From contig CP126531.1 of the NCBI GenBank assembly GCA_030167125.1, positions 2,195,001-2,259,000 of the forward strand: 64,000 bases of DNA, written 5' to 3'. Below, in pieces: positions 27,446-36,518 of the stretch (position 1 is its first letter; each line of letters begins with the position of its first letter). A program made the position numbers and the translations under genes. Source of the DNA: Rhodanobacteraceae bacterium. GTDB lineage: Bacteria; Pseudomonadota; Gammaproteobacteria; Xanthomonadales; Rhodanobacteraceae. The notes under the pieces were generated by a model. It was not told the DNA's origin. It saw only the letters and a list, made by a program, of their open reading frames with translations, and searched no databases.

Positions 27446-27997
27446 TCACAACGGCTTGCAGTCTTCCTCGTCGGTCTTGACCCACTTGCCGTGTTCGTCC
27501 CGCATCGTTCCGATGTGGGTCGACACGTTCGAGCCGCTGCGGGTGAAGGTGTCGCGGAAAACAACGGGCTTGCCGCCCATGACCTGTGTTTCGTCCAGGG
27601 TGAACGCGTCGCCCTGCTTCCAGCCGGTGCCGCTGCCCACGCTGTAACCGGGACTCGAGTTGTCAAAAGCCACGCTGACGAAGCGCTGTTTCGTGGGGTC
27701 GTAGCTGATGTACTGGATGACGTGGTACGGCTTCGCAACGCCCGCCCCCGAGTCCTCGTCGTAGTGGATGACGATCCAGTGTCCGTCCAGCGTTTTCTCG
27801 CTGTGGTATTTGCCGGTGCTGGCGTGGCTGGGCGTCTTGCCCATCGCCATCACGCTGCCGGTGCACACGCCGTTGCCGACGAATTCACTGAGCTGGTCCA
27901 TCGGCGCCGCCGATTTGAAATCCCGTGCGCCCGCGATGCCGACACCCAGCGCGGTGCAGGCGAGCACCGCTGAAAGTGCAAGGTTTTTGCGTTTCAT
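27446..27997 (-). CDS. exported DUF1579 family protein
   Basis: 183 residues. A signal peptide (about 1-24) is followed by a DUF1579-type beta domain: LSEFVGNGVCTGSVMAMGKTPSHASTGKYHSEKTLDGHWIVIHYDED, YISYDPTKQRFVSVAFDN, DTFTRSGSNVSTHIGTMRDEHGKWVKTDEEDCKP. Molecular role not known. A 33-bp site shared with the adhesin promoter region lies 103 bp upstream of its start (28100-28132), suggesting common control. Confidence 0.75.
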   Translation of the reverse strand: MKRKNLALSAVLACTALGVGIAGARDFKSAAPMDQLSEFVGNGVCTGSVMAMGKTPSHASTGKYHSEKTLDGHWIVIHYDEDSGAGVAKPYHVIQYISYDPTKQRFVSVAFDNSSPGYSVGSGTGWKQGDAFTLDETQVMGGKPVVFRDTFTRSGSNVSTHIGTMRDEHGKWVKTDEEDCKPL

Positions 27998-28099
27998 GAT
28001 CGATCTCCGGTGGGTGGCAATACGGCAACGCGTTCAGCGACGCCGCGCTCATGGCGAATCGAGACTGCTCGCCCGCGCGCGGAAAATCCTTTCCGCGAC

Positions 28100-28132
28100 G
28101 CTGGCTTTTTTCTGGGAGAAATCCTGCCGTGG
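28100..28132. promoter_or_regulatory. candidate operator with 11-bp direct-repeat period, site A
   Basis: This 33-bp stretch matches site B (30511-30543) at all but about six positions. It contains CTGGC and CTGGG half-sites beginning 11 bp apart, the spacing bound by OmpR-type winged-helix proteins. It lies 103 bp upstream of the DUF1579 gene (minus strand). The wHTH-TPR regulator at 30551 is the natural candidate to bind it. The binding is inferred. Confidence 0.5.
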
Positions 28133-28160
28133 CTGGTTTCGGACATTGCCGGCACGACTG

Positions 28161-30422
28161 CTACGGAAGATCCACACCGAAACCCACGCCGCCCGAGACT
28201 TCCGAGCTGCTGGCGGACGCTCCGATATTGAACGTGGCGTGCGCGCCCAGGCTTCTCGCGTAGCCGACTGAAACCGCGGCCTGGCTGTTGTAGAAGCCCA
28301 CGCCCGCGGCCAACCGGCCGTTTTCGCCGGCGCCGGCTGCGCTCATCGCCATGTGCGAAGAGGCCTCGCTCATCGCGCCCAGCCGATCGATGCGCCGGTC
28401 CTGTTCATTGAAGCGCGCGTTGGTCTGCTGCTCGAACGTGGAAAGGTCCGAAGCCACGTCCGCGACGGCCGCATCGGTGTACGCCTTGGCCGAGGAAAGT
28501 GTCTGCGCGCTTTGCGCGTCGGTGTAGGTCTTGGCCGAAGACAAGGCTTCCTGGGTTTGCTGGTCGGTGTAGGTATTGGCGGCGCTGACCGCGGCAGCGT
28601 TGGCGGGGCCACCCTGCACGCCGGCCGTTTCCTGCGGTTGCATCGGCGCAACCGTTGCGCTGGTTGAAACCGATACTGTCGTACTGACGGCGGACGCTGT
28701 TGCGTTGACGGCTGAACTCATGTCGAGGGACTTGTCCAGCGCGGCAACTTGTTGTTGCAACTGGTCGATCTCGGCGCCGAGCGCGGTGAACGCATCGTGT
28801 CCCGTGTAGTGGGCTTGCAGGTATTCGAGATTCACCGCCGAATGGGCCGCGGTCGGGTCGGCGATGTTGACCAGCTCCCGGTAGGCGCCATTGCCGCCGA
28901 ACGACACGGTGTTGGCTACCGTGGCGATCGAGCCGTAACCGATCGCGACCGAACTGCTGCCCGTGGCCTCCGCCAAACTGCCGAGCGCGGTCGCTCCGGC
29001 AGCCGTGGCTTGCGACTCGGCGCCGACGGCGGTGGCATTGGTCTGCGTGGCCTGCGCGGCGGAACCCAGCGCCATCGACAAGCCGCCGCTGGCAAGCGTG
29101 TATTCGCCGGATTCGATCGTTCCGTCGCCATTGAGATCAATCGCGCCGCCGAGCGCGGTGGAATTGTCGGCGGATGCGACCGAGCTCGAACCGAGCGCGA
29201 AGGCTTGCGTTCCGCTGGTCGAACTGCCCGCGCTCGCGCTGAATCCGATCGCGATGCTCTTTCTGCCTGCCGCGTTCGATCCGGCACCGAGGCCGGTGGC
29301 ATCGAGTCCCGACGCGTTCGCGAAGCGGCCCAGCGCGGTGCCGTTGCTGCCCGTCGCGCTGGCGTTGACGCCCACGGCGGTCGCGTAGGTCGATGCCACC
29401 GAGAGCGCGCCGACCGCGGTGCCGAAATCGCCCGACGAATACGCCGACAGACCCAGCGCCATGCTGTCGGTGTGCGCGGCCGAGGCCTTGTAGCCGAACG
29501 CCGCGCCGCCGACGCCCGCGGCCGCCGCGTGGTAGCCGACGACGGTGCCATTCGCGCCCGTGGCGGCGGAATTCTCGCCCAGCGAAGTGCTGTTGTTGCC
29601 CGACGCGGTCGCGCCGAAACCCAGCGCGCTGCTGTTGGCGCCGGACGCCACCGAAGCACCACCGAGCGCGGTCGTGTAATTGCCGGTTGCGTGCGCGAAG
29701 TAGCCGACCGCGGTGCCGTGGTTGCCGGTGGCCAGCGCCTGTCCGCCCAGCGCGCTGGTGTACTTCGCGCTGGCATACGCGCTCTTGCCGAGCGCGACGC
29801 TGCCCATGCCCTTGGCATTGGCGATGTAGCCGAGTGCCACGCTTTTCAATCCGCTGGCCGTACTCTTGTAACCCAAGGCGCTCGAGTCATTGCCGGACGC
29901 ATAGGCATGGCCGCCCACCGCGGTGCTGTAACCGCCCGCGGCCCTCGCGTCGTAACCGAGGGCCGTGCTGCCTTGTCCGCTGGCATTTGAACCTCCGCCG
30001 AAGGCCGACGAGTAGTTGGCATTCGCGTAGGCAAACGTTCCGCACGCGGTGGCAGAGTTTCCGGCGGAAGATTCGAAGTCGAATCCATCGCAGTTGCCGC
30101 TCAGCGAGTTCAGCGGGTGCACGCTACCGGCGGGTTGAAGTTGCAACGACGCGTGCTGGGTCGCATGGTGTTGCAATCCGTGTGCGTGATGGTGCATCCC
30201 CGAAGCGTCATCACTCGGCGATGGGGGAACGACCGGCTGGGCCGCCATCGCCTGCGGCGCGACCATCAATGCCAGGGCGAGCGCCGCGGCCAGCGCTGCC
30301 AGCCTGGGGACACCGGCCGACCCGCACGCGGCCGCGCCGGATTTGCGGCGGGCCAGTTCCGACGCCACCACGAGTTGATTGCGTGCACGACTCCAGACCA
30401 GGCTATGGCGATTCTTGTTCAC
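28161..30422 (-). CDS. trimeric autotransporter adhesin (YadA-like)
   Basis: 753 residues. It starts at a GTG (30422) with the extended signal-peptide region NKNRHSLVWSRARNQLV typical of trimeric autotransporters, then a signal peptide ending AMA. A long head of 14-16-residue YadA-like repeats (xSxALGxxAxAxG) spans about residues 90-480. A neck (AHSAVNLEYLQAH), a coiled-coil stalk with AYTD / TYTD repeats, and a 70-residue C-terminal membrane anchor (GVGFYNSQAAVSVGYARSLG.. VGFGVD) follow. It should form a trimeric surface adhesin. Divergent from the wHTH-TPR regulator. Confidence 0.93.
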   Translation of the reverse strand: MNKNRHSLVWSRARNQLVVASELARRKSGAAACGSAGVPRLAALAAALALALMVAPQAMAAQPVVPPSPSDDASGMHHHAHGLQHHATQHASLQLQPAGSVHPLNSLSGNCDGFDFESSAGNSATACGTFAYANANYSSAFGGGSNASGQGSTALGYDARAAGGYSTAVGGHAYASGNDSSALGYKSTASGLKSVALGYIANAKGMGSVALGKSAYASAKYTSALGGQALATGNHGTAVGYFAHATGNYTTALGGASVASGANSSALGFGATASGNNSTSLGENSAATGANGTVVGYHAAAAGVGGAAFGYKASAAHTDSMALGLSAYSSGDFGTAVGALSVASTYATAVGVNASATGSNGTALGRFANASGLDATGLGAGSNAAGRKSIAIGFSASAGSSTSGTQAFALGSSSVASADNSTALGGAIDLNGDGTIESGEYTLASGGLSMALGSAAQATQTNATAVGAESQATAAGATALGSLAEATGSSSVAIGYGSIATVANTVSFGGNGAYRELVNIADPTAAHSAVNLEYLQAHYTGHDAFTALGAEIDQLQQQVAALDKSLDMSSAVNATASAVSTTVSVSTSATVAPMQPQETAGVQGGPANAAAVSAANTYTDQQTQEALSSAKTYTDAQSAQTLSSAKAYTDAAVADVASDLSTFEQQTNARFNEQDRRIDRLGAMSEASSHMAMSAAGAGENGRLAAGVGFYNSQAAVSVGYARSLGAHATFNIGASASSSEVSGGVGFGVDLP

Positions 30423-30510
30423 GTTGGCTCCCTCACGAGGTTGACGATGGCCCGCGGCGGCGGGTGACGGGGAGCCTGGACCGGGCCGGATGCGCCGTCG
30501 TTTCCGGGGT

Positions 30511-30543
30511 GCTGGCATTTTTCTGGCAGAATTCCAGCCCCGG
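30511..30543. promoter_or_regulatory. candidate operator with 11-bp direct-repeat period, site B
   Basis: Near-identical to site A at 28100-28132. CTGGC half-sites begin at 30512 and 30523, 11 bp apart. It lies in the 128-bp divergent region, 89 bp upstream of the adhesin GTG and 8 bp upstream of the proposed GTG of the regulator. It could control the adhesin and autoregulate the regulator. Confidence 0.5.
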
Positions 30544-30550
30544 TATTGCC

Positions 30551-33397
30551 GTGGCGAGAACCGTGTCCGCTCAGGAACATGCAGGGCAGGAGCAGGCGGT
30601 GTACCGCTTCGCCGATTGCGAACTGGACGTCCGCGAGCGCCGGTTGCGGGTGCGCGGGCAGCCGGTGACGCTGACGCCCAAGGTGTTCGACACGCTGGTG
30701 CTGCTGGTCGAGCGCGCCGGGCACGTGGTCAGCAAGGACGAATTGATGTCCGCGCTGTGGCCGCGCGGCTTCGTGCACGAATCCAACCTCACCAAGCACA
30801 TCTGGCTGATCCGCCGCGCGCTGGGCGACGAGGGCAACGAAGACCGCTACATCGAAACCGTGCCCAAGCTGGGCTATCGCTTCGTGGCGCCGATGCAGGA
30901 TGTTGCCGCGGGCGGCAGCGACGCGGCGGTTGTCGCGTCGTCGAATCCGGTCTCATCGCAGCCGTTGTCGGCGGAAGCGCCTCCCGCCGTGGCGTTCGAA
31001 CCGCACGACGAGACGGACAGCGGGAAACCCGCGCGCTGGCCGTACGCGATTGCCGCCGTGCTCGCGATCGCCATCGCATCGGGCACATGGTTCACTTGGC
31101 GCGCATCACGATCGGGCGCACCCGCCGCCATCGCGCAGGATCCGGGCGCGGTGGCGATCGTCGATTTCAACAACCTGTCCGGCAACGCCAAGGACGCCTG
31201 GCTCGGCCCCGCACTGGAGCAGATGCTGGCCACCGAAGTCGGCGCGGAAGGCAGGCTGCACGCCGTGTCCGAAGAACTCGTCGCCACCGCGCGCAGGGAT
31301 CTGGCCCCGCCCGGCGCCGGCGGTTACGCACCGGCCAGCCTTGCCGTGCTGCAGCGCCGGCTGGGTGCGCGCTACGTGCTCAGCGGTGCGTATCTCGTGT
31401 CGGGTGACGCCAACACGCCGCAGTTGCGCGTCGACCTTGCCGCGCAGGACGCGGCGACGGGAAAACTGGTGGCAACGCTGTCGCAGACGGGACCGGTGGG
31501 CAACCTTCCGCAACTGGTCGCGCAGGCCGGCGCCGGATTGCGCGGCGACTTCGGCTTGCATCCGGCCACTGCCGAAACGTTGCGGCTGACCGCCAACGCG
31601 CAACCGCCAAGCGCGGAAGTCGCACGTCACCTCGGCTTCGCGCTGGATGCGCTCGGCAATTACGACGCCGCGCGCGCACGCGACGAGTTGTTGCTGGCGG
31701 TCGCGCAGGCGCCCGGTTATGCGCCCGCGTATGTCTATCTCGCGCGCGCGTGGTCGATGCTGGGATACCGCGCCAAGGCGATTGCGGCGTCGAAGCAGGC
31801 CGTGGCGAACGCGCACGGCCTGCCCGAGGAACAGCAATTGCAGATCCGCGCGCAACAGTCGGCCCTGCAAGGCGATCGTGCGCAGGCGATCGCCGCGTAT
31901 CGAAGCCTCGCGGACCTGCGTCCCGGCGATCCCGACTACCGGTTGCAACTGGTGAAGGCGCTGATTGCAGGCGGCGATCACGCACAAGCGGATGCGGTGC
32001 TGGCGGCGGCCCGCAAACTCCCTGCGCTCACCGATGATCCCCGCATCGAACTGGCGGCGGTGCAGCTTGCATCCGCGCAAGGCGACGCGGCGGCGTTCGT
32101 GGAAACCCACGCGCGGCGCGCGCTGCAGCTCGCACGCGAACGCGGCGAGGACGGATTGATCGCAGAAGCCCGTTTGCAGCTCGGGGTCGTGCTGGACACC
32201 ACGCCGGAAGCCGGCGCCCTGTTGCGGCAGGCCGCGGCGGATTTCCGGCGCATCGGCAATCCGCACGGCGAAGCGCAGGCGTGGCAGAACCTGGGCAATC
32301 TCCAGTTCGGGCAGAACCAGGTCACTGCCGCGCGCGAAACGTACCAACGCGCGATGTCGATCTACCAGGGCATCGGCGATCTGGGTGGCGAGGCCGCCGT
32401 CTACGACGACTTGTCGCGCATGCTCTGGAATGCCGGTGATCGCGACGGCACGGAAACCGCGCTGCGCGAGGCGCTGCGGATCGGACGCGAAACCGAGGAT
32501 CTGACAAGGCAAGCCTGGAGCCTCACCGGCCTGGCCACCGTCGAATCGGATGAATCCGCAAGTGACGAAGTGGCGAATCAATACCGGCAGGCGATCGCGC
32601 TGGACCGGCAAGCCGGGGCGCGGTCCCATCTCGCCTTTGCATTGGCCAGCTATGCGGATCTGCTGCGCGTGCGCGGAAAGCTCGACGACGCGCAGACCAC
32701 CTGCGTGCAGGCACGCGACGCGGCACGGCCTTTCGGTTCCTCGCCGCAGGTCATTGCCGACTTCGAATGCGCGCAAATTGCGCTCGATCGCGGCGATACC
32801 GGCAAGGCGATTGCCGATTTCGAAAGGATCGAGCGCAGCGCAGCGGCCGCGAACGACGGCTTCTTCGTCGCCAACGCGCAACTCGAACTCGGCCAGATCT
32901 GGATGGGCCGCCTACAGTGGGGCAAGGCGCGTGCCGCGTTGCAGGCCTCGGCTCACGAATGGAACACGCAAAAGGAAGCGCCGGGCGAAGCCACCGCCTC
33001 GGGCCTGCTCGCGCTGTGCGACGCCGCGCTCGGCAACACGGCGGAACGCGACGCAGCCGCCGCCCGTGCGCGCAGCTTGCGCAGCCAGGTGACGGCGCGC
33101 CAGGAAGTCCTGACGCTGGACATCGCACTGGCGGAATTGCGGGCGCAAGCCGGCTCCCCGGCCGAGGCGCTGGCCGCGCTGCGCGGGTATGCCGACGATG
33201 CAGCCAAGCGGCAATGGGCCGGATACGCGTTCGATGCGCGGCTGGCGTCGTTGCGCGTGCTGGAACAAGGCGGCGACACGGCGGCGGCCAAATCCGCGCG
33301 CGATGCGCTGATCGCGGATGCGCACAAGGCCGGCTTCGGCTGGGTCAATCAAAGGGTCGCGCAGCCCCGGCCGCATGCGCGGATTTCCAAGACGTAG
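30551..33397 (+). CDS. ToxR/CadC-like transmembrane wHTH regulator with TPR sensor
   Basis: 948 residues from GTG 30551 (GTG 30563 also possible; the open frame extends far upstream without homology). Residues about 15-110 form an OmpR-type winged helix: YRFADCELDVRERRLRVRGQPVTLTPKVFDTLVLLVERAG, DELMSALWP, ESNLTKHIWLIRRALGD, YIETVPKLGYRFV. A single span lies near 162-182 (YAIAAVLAIAIASGTWFTW). The periplasmic part has a TolB-N-like segment (GAVAIVDFNNLSG) and many TPR units. A one-component regulator next to, and divergent from, the adhesin gene. Confidence 0.88.
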   Translation: MARTVSAQEHAGQEQAVYRFADCELDVRERRLRVRGQPVTLTPKVFDTLVLLVERAGHVVSKDELMSALWPRGFVHESNLTKHIWLIRRALGDEGNEDRYIETVPKLGYRFVAPMQDVAAGGSDAAVVASSNPVSSQPLSAEAPPAVAFEPHDETDSGKPARWPYAIAAVLAIAIASGTWFTWRASRSGAPAAIAQDPGAVAIVDFNNLSGNAKDAWLGPALEQMLATEVGAEGRLHAVSEELVATARRDLAPPGAGGYAPASLAVLQRRLGARYVLSGAYLVSGDANTPQLRVDLAAQDAATGKLVATLSQTGPVGNLPQLVAQAGAGLRGDFGLHPATAETLRLTANAQPPSAEVARHLGFALDALGNYDAARARDELLLAVAQAPGYAPAYVYLARAWSMLGYRAKAIAASKQAVANAHGLPEEQQLQIRAQQSALQGDRAQAIAAYRSLADLRPGDPDYRLQLVKALIAGGDHAQADAVLAAARKLPALTDDPRIELAAVQLASAQGDAAAFVETHARRALQLARERGEDGLIAEARLQLGVVLDTTPEAGALLRQAAADFRRIGNPHGEAQAWQNLGNLQFGQNQVTAARETYQRAMSIYQGIGDLGGEAAVYDDLSRMLWNAGDRDGTETALREALRIGRETEDLTRQAWSLTGLATVESDESASDEVANQYRQAIALDRQAGARSHLAFALASYADLLRVRGKLDDAQTTCVQARDAARPFGSSPQVIADFECAQIALDRGDTGKAIADFERIERSAAAANDGFFVANAQLELGQIWMGRLQWGKARAALQASAHEWNTQKEAPGEATASGLLALCDAALGNTAERDAAAARARSLRSQVTARQEVLTLDIALAELRAQAGSPAEALAALRGYADDAAKRQWAGYAFDARLASLRVLEQGGDTAAAKSARDALIADAHKAGFGWVNQRVAQPRPHARISKT

Positions 33398-33493
33398 GAC
33401 GCGGACGGTGCGGCGGCCGGCTCCGCGGCCGACGGCAAAAACCCCCCTGTTCGCCTATACTTGGCGGTCCACCGACAGCAGCGGAACACCGTC

Positions 33494-34504
33494 ATGAGCA
33501 TCGATCAAATGGAAGCCGTCGCGCAGGCCATGGTTGCGCCGGGCAAGGGCATCATCGCGATCGACGAATCCTCGGGCACCATCAAGAAGCGCTTCGACGC
33601 GGTCGGCGTGCCGGACTCGGAAGAAAACCGCCGCGCCTACCGCGAAATGCTGTTGACCGCGCCGGGCCTTTCGCAGCACATCTCGGGCGCGATCCTGTAC
33701 GACGAAACCATCCGCCAGTCCACCAAGGCCGGCGTGCCGTTCACCAAGGTGATGAAGGACGCCGGCATCATCCCCGGCATCAAGGTGGACCTGGGTGCGA
33801 AGCCTCTGGCCGGTTTCCCTGGCGAGCTGGTCACCGAAGGCCTCGACGGCCTGCGCGAGCGCCTCGCCGAATACGTCAAGCTGGGCGCCGAATTCGCCAA
33901 GTGGCGCGCGGTGATCACGATCGGCGAGGACATGCCGAGCAGCACCTGCATCGATTCCAACACCCACGCGCTGGCGCGCTACGCCGCGCTGTGCCAGGAA
34001 GCCGGCATCGTGCCGATGGTCGAGCCCGAAGTGCTGATGGACGGCGACCACGATATCGAGACCTGCTACGAAGTCACCGAAGCCACGCTGCGCTCGCTGT
34101 TCTCGGCGCTGTACGAACACAACGTGATGCTGGAGGGCACGATCCTTAAAGCCAGCATGGTGGTGTCCGGCAAGGATTGCCCGGAGCAGGCCGGCGTCGA
34201 GGAAGTCGCCGAATCCACCATCCTGTGCCTGAAGTCTTCCGTGCCGGCGGTGCTGCCGGGCATCGTGTTCCTGTCCGGCGGCCAGAGCGACGAGGACGCC
34301 ACCGCGCACTTGAACGCGATGAACCGCCTCGGCCCGCATCCGTGGCCGCTGTCGTTCTCCTATGGCCGTGCGATGCAGCAAGCCGCGCTGCACCTGTGGG
34401 CGCAGGACTTGACCGGCAACTTCGCCGCAGCGCAAAAGATCGTGGTCGAACGCGCGCGCGACAACGGGTTGGCGGCGTTGGGGCAGTGGAAAAAGGCTGC
34501 GTAG
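33494..34504 (+). CDS. fba: fructose-bisphosphate aldolase, class I
   Basis: 336 residues. Cleaves fructose-1,6-bisphosphate through a Schiff base. Class I signatures: GKGIIAIDESSGTIKKRF near residue 20, EFAKWRAVI, PMVEPEVL, the Schiff-base Lys in LEGTILKASMV (about 220) and VLPGIVFLSGGQSDEDA. Bacterial class I enzymes of this plant/animal type are less common than class II. ATG 33494 is the family start. It is followed by a long array of palindromic repeats. Confidence 0.95.
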   Translation: MSIDQMEAVAQAMVAPGKGIIAIDESSGTIKKRFDAVGVPDSEENRRAYREMLLTAPGLSQHISGAILYDETIRQSTKAGVPFTKVMKDAGIIPGIKVDLGAKPLAGFPGELVTEGLDGLRERLAEYVKLGAEFAKWRAVITIGEDMPSSTCIDSNTHALARYAALCQEAGIVPMVEPEVLMDGDHDIETCYEVTEATLRSLFSALYEHNVMLEGTILKASMVVSGKDCPEQAGVEEVAESTILCLKSSVPAVLPGIVFLSGGQSDEDATAHLNAMNRLGPHPWPLSFSYGRAMQQAALHLWAQDLTGNFAAAQKIVVERARDNGLAALGQWKKAA

Positions 34505-34507
34505 CCG

Positions 34508-34895
34508 ATCACCCCCTTCCAATGGAAGGGGGGCGGAGCGCAGCGCGATTGCGCAGCACGGGGGATGCCGTCGCGCAGAAGACAAGAGCCATCCCCCTCA
34601 ATCCCCCTTCCTGCGGAAGGGGGAAGACAGGCGACGAGGCGCAACCGCAGCTTCCACCCCCTTCCAACGGAAGGGGGTCGGTGCGCAGCGCCGGGGGGGA
34701 TGCCATCGCGCGAAGAATCACAGCAAAAGCCATCCCCCTCGATCCCCCTTCCTGCGGAAGGGGGAAGACAAGCCCAGATTCCACCCCCTTCGGCACGAAG
34801 GGGGTCGGTGCGCAGCACCGGGGGGATGCCATCGCGCGAAGACAAGAGCCATCCCCCTCAATCCCCCTTCCTGCGGAAGGGGGAAGCGAAGCAAA
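34508..34895. repeat. tandem array of palindromic elements after fba
   Basis: About 390 bp without a gene. It holds a half, two full and another half copy of a roughly 130-bp unit. Each unit consists of agccatccccctc(a/g)atc, a hairpin cccccttcctgcggaaggggg, a spacer, a second hairpin cccccttccaacggaagggg or cccccttcggcacgaaggggg, tcggtgcgcagc and ggggggatgcc. This is the commonest repeat family in the window (also at 41308, 41799, 41981, 52482, 53495, 54290, 55302 and 61633). Confidence 0.9.
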
Positions 34896-34896
34896 A

Positions 34897-34928
34897 GCCG
34901 CCAGCGCAAGCCGGCGGTTTCGTTTTGT
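34897..34928 (+). terminator. Rho-independent terminator of fba
   Basis: CCGCCAGC-gcaa-GCCGGCGG stem (one mismatch) followed by TTTCGTTTTGTT, directly after the repeat array. Confidence 0.75.
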
Positions 34929-34953
34929 TCATTGCATCCGCAGACAATTCTCT

Positions 34954-34974
34954 CTATCTTGATAGAAGGATATA
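34954..34974. promoter_or_regulatory. candidate SahR-type operator upstream of metF
   Basis: The near-palindrome TATCTTGATAGAAGGATAT lies 15-35 bp before metF. Its two arms (TATCTT / AAGGATA) resemble the A/T-rich inverted repeats used by ArsR-family SahR regulators of methionine genes in Proteobacteria. It is an A/T island in a G/C-rich region. No sahR gene is in the window, so the assignment is by analogy. Confidence 0.4.
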
Positions 34975-34989
34975 TGGACGCCGGATGCG

Positions 34990-35817
34990 ATGATCCCGAT
35001 TTCGCTCGAATTCTTCCCGCCCAAGACCGACGAGCAGCGCGCGCAGCTGGAACGCGCGCTGCCGAAGCTGAAGGCGCTGGCGCCGGAATTCGTAAGTGTG
35101 ACGTTCGGCGCGGGCGGCTCGACGCTCACGCACACGCCGCGCACGGTGCGGCACCTGCGCGAGACGCACGCATTCGAAGTGGCGCCGCACGTGTCGTGCA
35201 TGGGCGGTTCGCGCGAGGAAATCGGCGCGCTGCTGGCCGACTATCGCAAGCTCGGTTGCAAGCGCCTCGTCGCGCTGCGCGGCGACCTGCCCTCGGGCAT
35301 GGCTTCGCCGGGTGATTTCCGTTACGCCTCGGACCTCGTCGATTTCATCCGCCGCGAACACGACGGCTGGTTCCATATCGAGGTCGCGTGCTACCCGGAA
35401 TGCCATCCGCAATCGGATCACGCGCAGGCCGACTTGAAGCACTTCAAGGCCAAGGTGGACGCCGGCGCCGACGGCGCGATCACGCAATACTTCTTCAATG
35501 CCGATGCGTATTTTCGTTTCGTCGATGACGCGCGCGCAGCCGGCGTCACGATTCCGATCGTGCCGGGCGTGATGCCGATCGCGAACTTCGCGCAATTGCG
35601 GCGCTTCTCGGAAATGTGCGGCGCCGAAATCCCGCGCTGGATCGGCAAGCGCATGGCCGCGTACGGTGACGACGCCGACGCGGTGCGCGAATTCGGCGCC
35701 GACGTGGTGGCGGCGATGTGCCAGCGCCTGCTCGACGGCGGCGCACCGGGCCTGCACGTCTATACGCTGAACCGCGCGCGTGCGACGATTTCGGTGTTGC
35801 AGCGGCTCGACCACTGA
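34990..35817 (+). CDS. metF: 5,10-methylenetetrahydrofolate reductase
   Basis: 275 residues, bacterial MetF length, FAD-dependent. It makes 5-methyl-THF for methionine synthesis. Visible: SLEFFPPKT at the N-terminus, VSVTFGAGGST, PHVSCMG, LRGDLP, HIEVACYPECHPQS, DAGADGAITQYFFN and VPGVMPI. ATG 34990 starts exactly at the conserved region; no strong Shine-Dalgarno is visible. Regulation by the upstream palindrome is likely. Confidence 0.96.
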   Translation: MIPISLEFFPPKTDEQRAQLERALPKLKALAPEFVSVTFGAGGSTLTHTPRTVRHLRETHAFEVAPHVSCMGGSREEIGALLADYRKLGCKRLVALRGDLPSGMASPGDFRYASDLVDFIRREHDGWFHIEVACYPECHPQSDHAQADLKHFKAKVDAGADGAITQYFFNADAYFRFVDDARAAGVTIPIVPGVMPIANFAQLRRFSEMCGAEIPRWIGKRMAAYGDDADAVREFGADVVAAMCQRLLDGGAPGLHVYTLNRARATISVLQRLDH

Positions 35818-35859
35818 TCGTGCGATCATCCCTGATCGTTGCTTCAAACGATTGGGCGT

Positions 35860-36429
35860 ATGTGCACCTGGTCCATCAAGCTGTTGTGCCTGCTTGCGCT
35901 GCTCGCCTGCGTGCCGCTCGCGCACGCGCAGACCGGCCAGCCGGTTTACCGTTGCATCGGCGCGCACGGTGAACCGGTGTTTTCCGGACAACCGTGCGGA
36001 ACACCGGCGCCACCATCGACGACGAGCGCACCGGCTCAGGGCAATGCATTCAGCGCGGTCTGCGCCGGATCGCCGCAAGCATTGCGCCAGGCCATCGCCG
36101 GCGCCTTCGCAACCCGCGATGTCAACCAGCTTGCGGGATTGATCCTGTGGAACGGAATGGGCCAGAACGCCGCGCGCGCCGCGTTGCGGGCGCTGGCGGC
36201 ATGGTTGAAGCAACCCCTCACCGGCATCGCGATCGCGCGCGCGGCGGGACCACCGCTCGCGGACACGAACGCCGGGCCGCCGTCCGCCTCCACGTCCGAC
36301 CCTCCCGGCGCATCCAGCGTCGCGGCGTCGCCTCCGACCGGCTTCGACATTTCCACCGGCGGCGTCGATGGCACGACCCGCGATTTCGGGCTGGTCGAAT
36401 CCGGCGGTTGCTGGTGGCTGACGTTTTGA
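35860..36429 (+). CDS. exported DUF4124-like protein
   Basis: 189 residues. Signal peptide (about 1-23, LAHA), then a DUF4124-like segment (VYRCIGAHGEPVFSGQPCG) with two cysteines. A helical region (AVCAGSPQALRQAIAGAF.. LAGLILWNGMGQNAARAAL) and a C-terminal beta end with GGCWWLTF follow. ATG 35860 gives a clean signal peptide; an upstream TTG at 35839 is less likely. Function unknown. Confidence 0.65.
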   Translation: MCTWSIKLLCLLALLACVPLAHAQTGQPVYRCIGAHGEPVFSGQPCGTPAPPSTTSAPAQGNAFSAVCAGSPQALRQAIAGAFATRDVNQLAGLILWNGMGQNAARAALRALAAWLKQPLTGIAIARAAGPPLADTNAGPPSASTSDPPGASSVAASPPTGFDISTGGVDGTTRDFGLVESGGCWWLTF

Positions 36430-36518
36430 AGATCCGTCAGGCGCCGCGGTTTCGGCCATGACTGCGTGCTAGCATCGCGACACGTTCACCGCGCGTCCGC
36501 CGCGCTCCACGAAACGCC

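Noticed and set aside
29393..30550. 386-residue N-terminal extension of the wHTH-TPR regulator frame
   Set aside because: It is antisense to the adhesin gene and has Arg/Pro-rich noise; the winged helix starts only after 30551.
34508..34895. Possible CRISPR array after fba
   Set aside because: Units are about 130 bp palindromic elements with no short direct repeats separated by unique spacers, and no cas genes are nearby.
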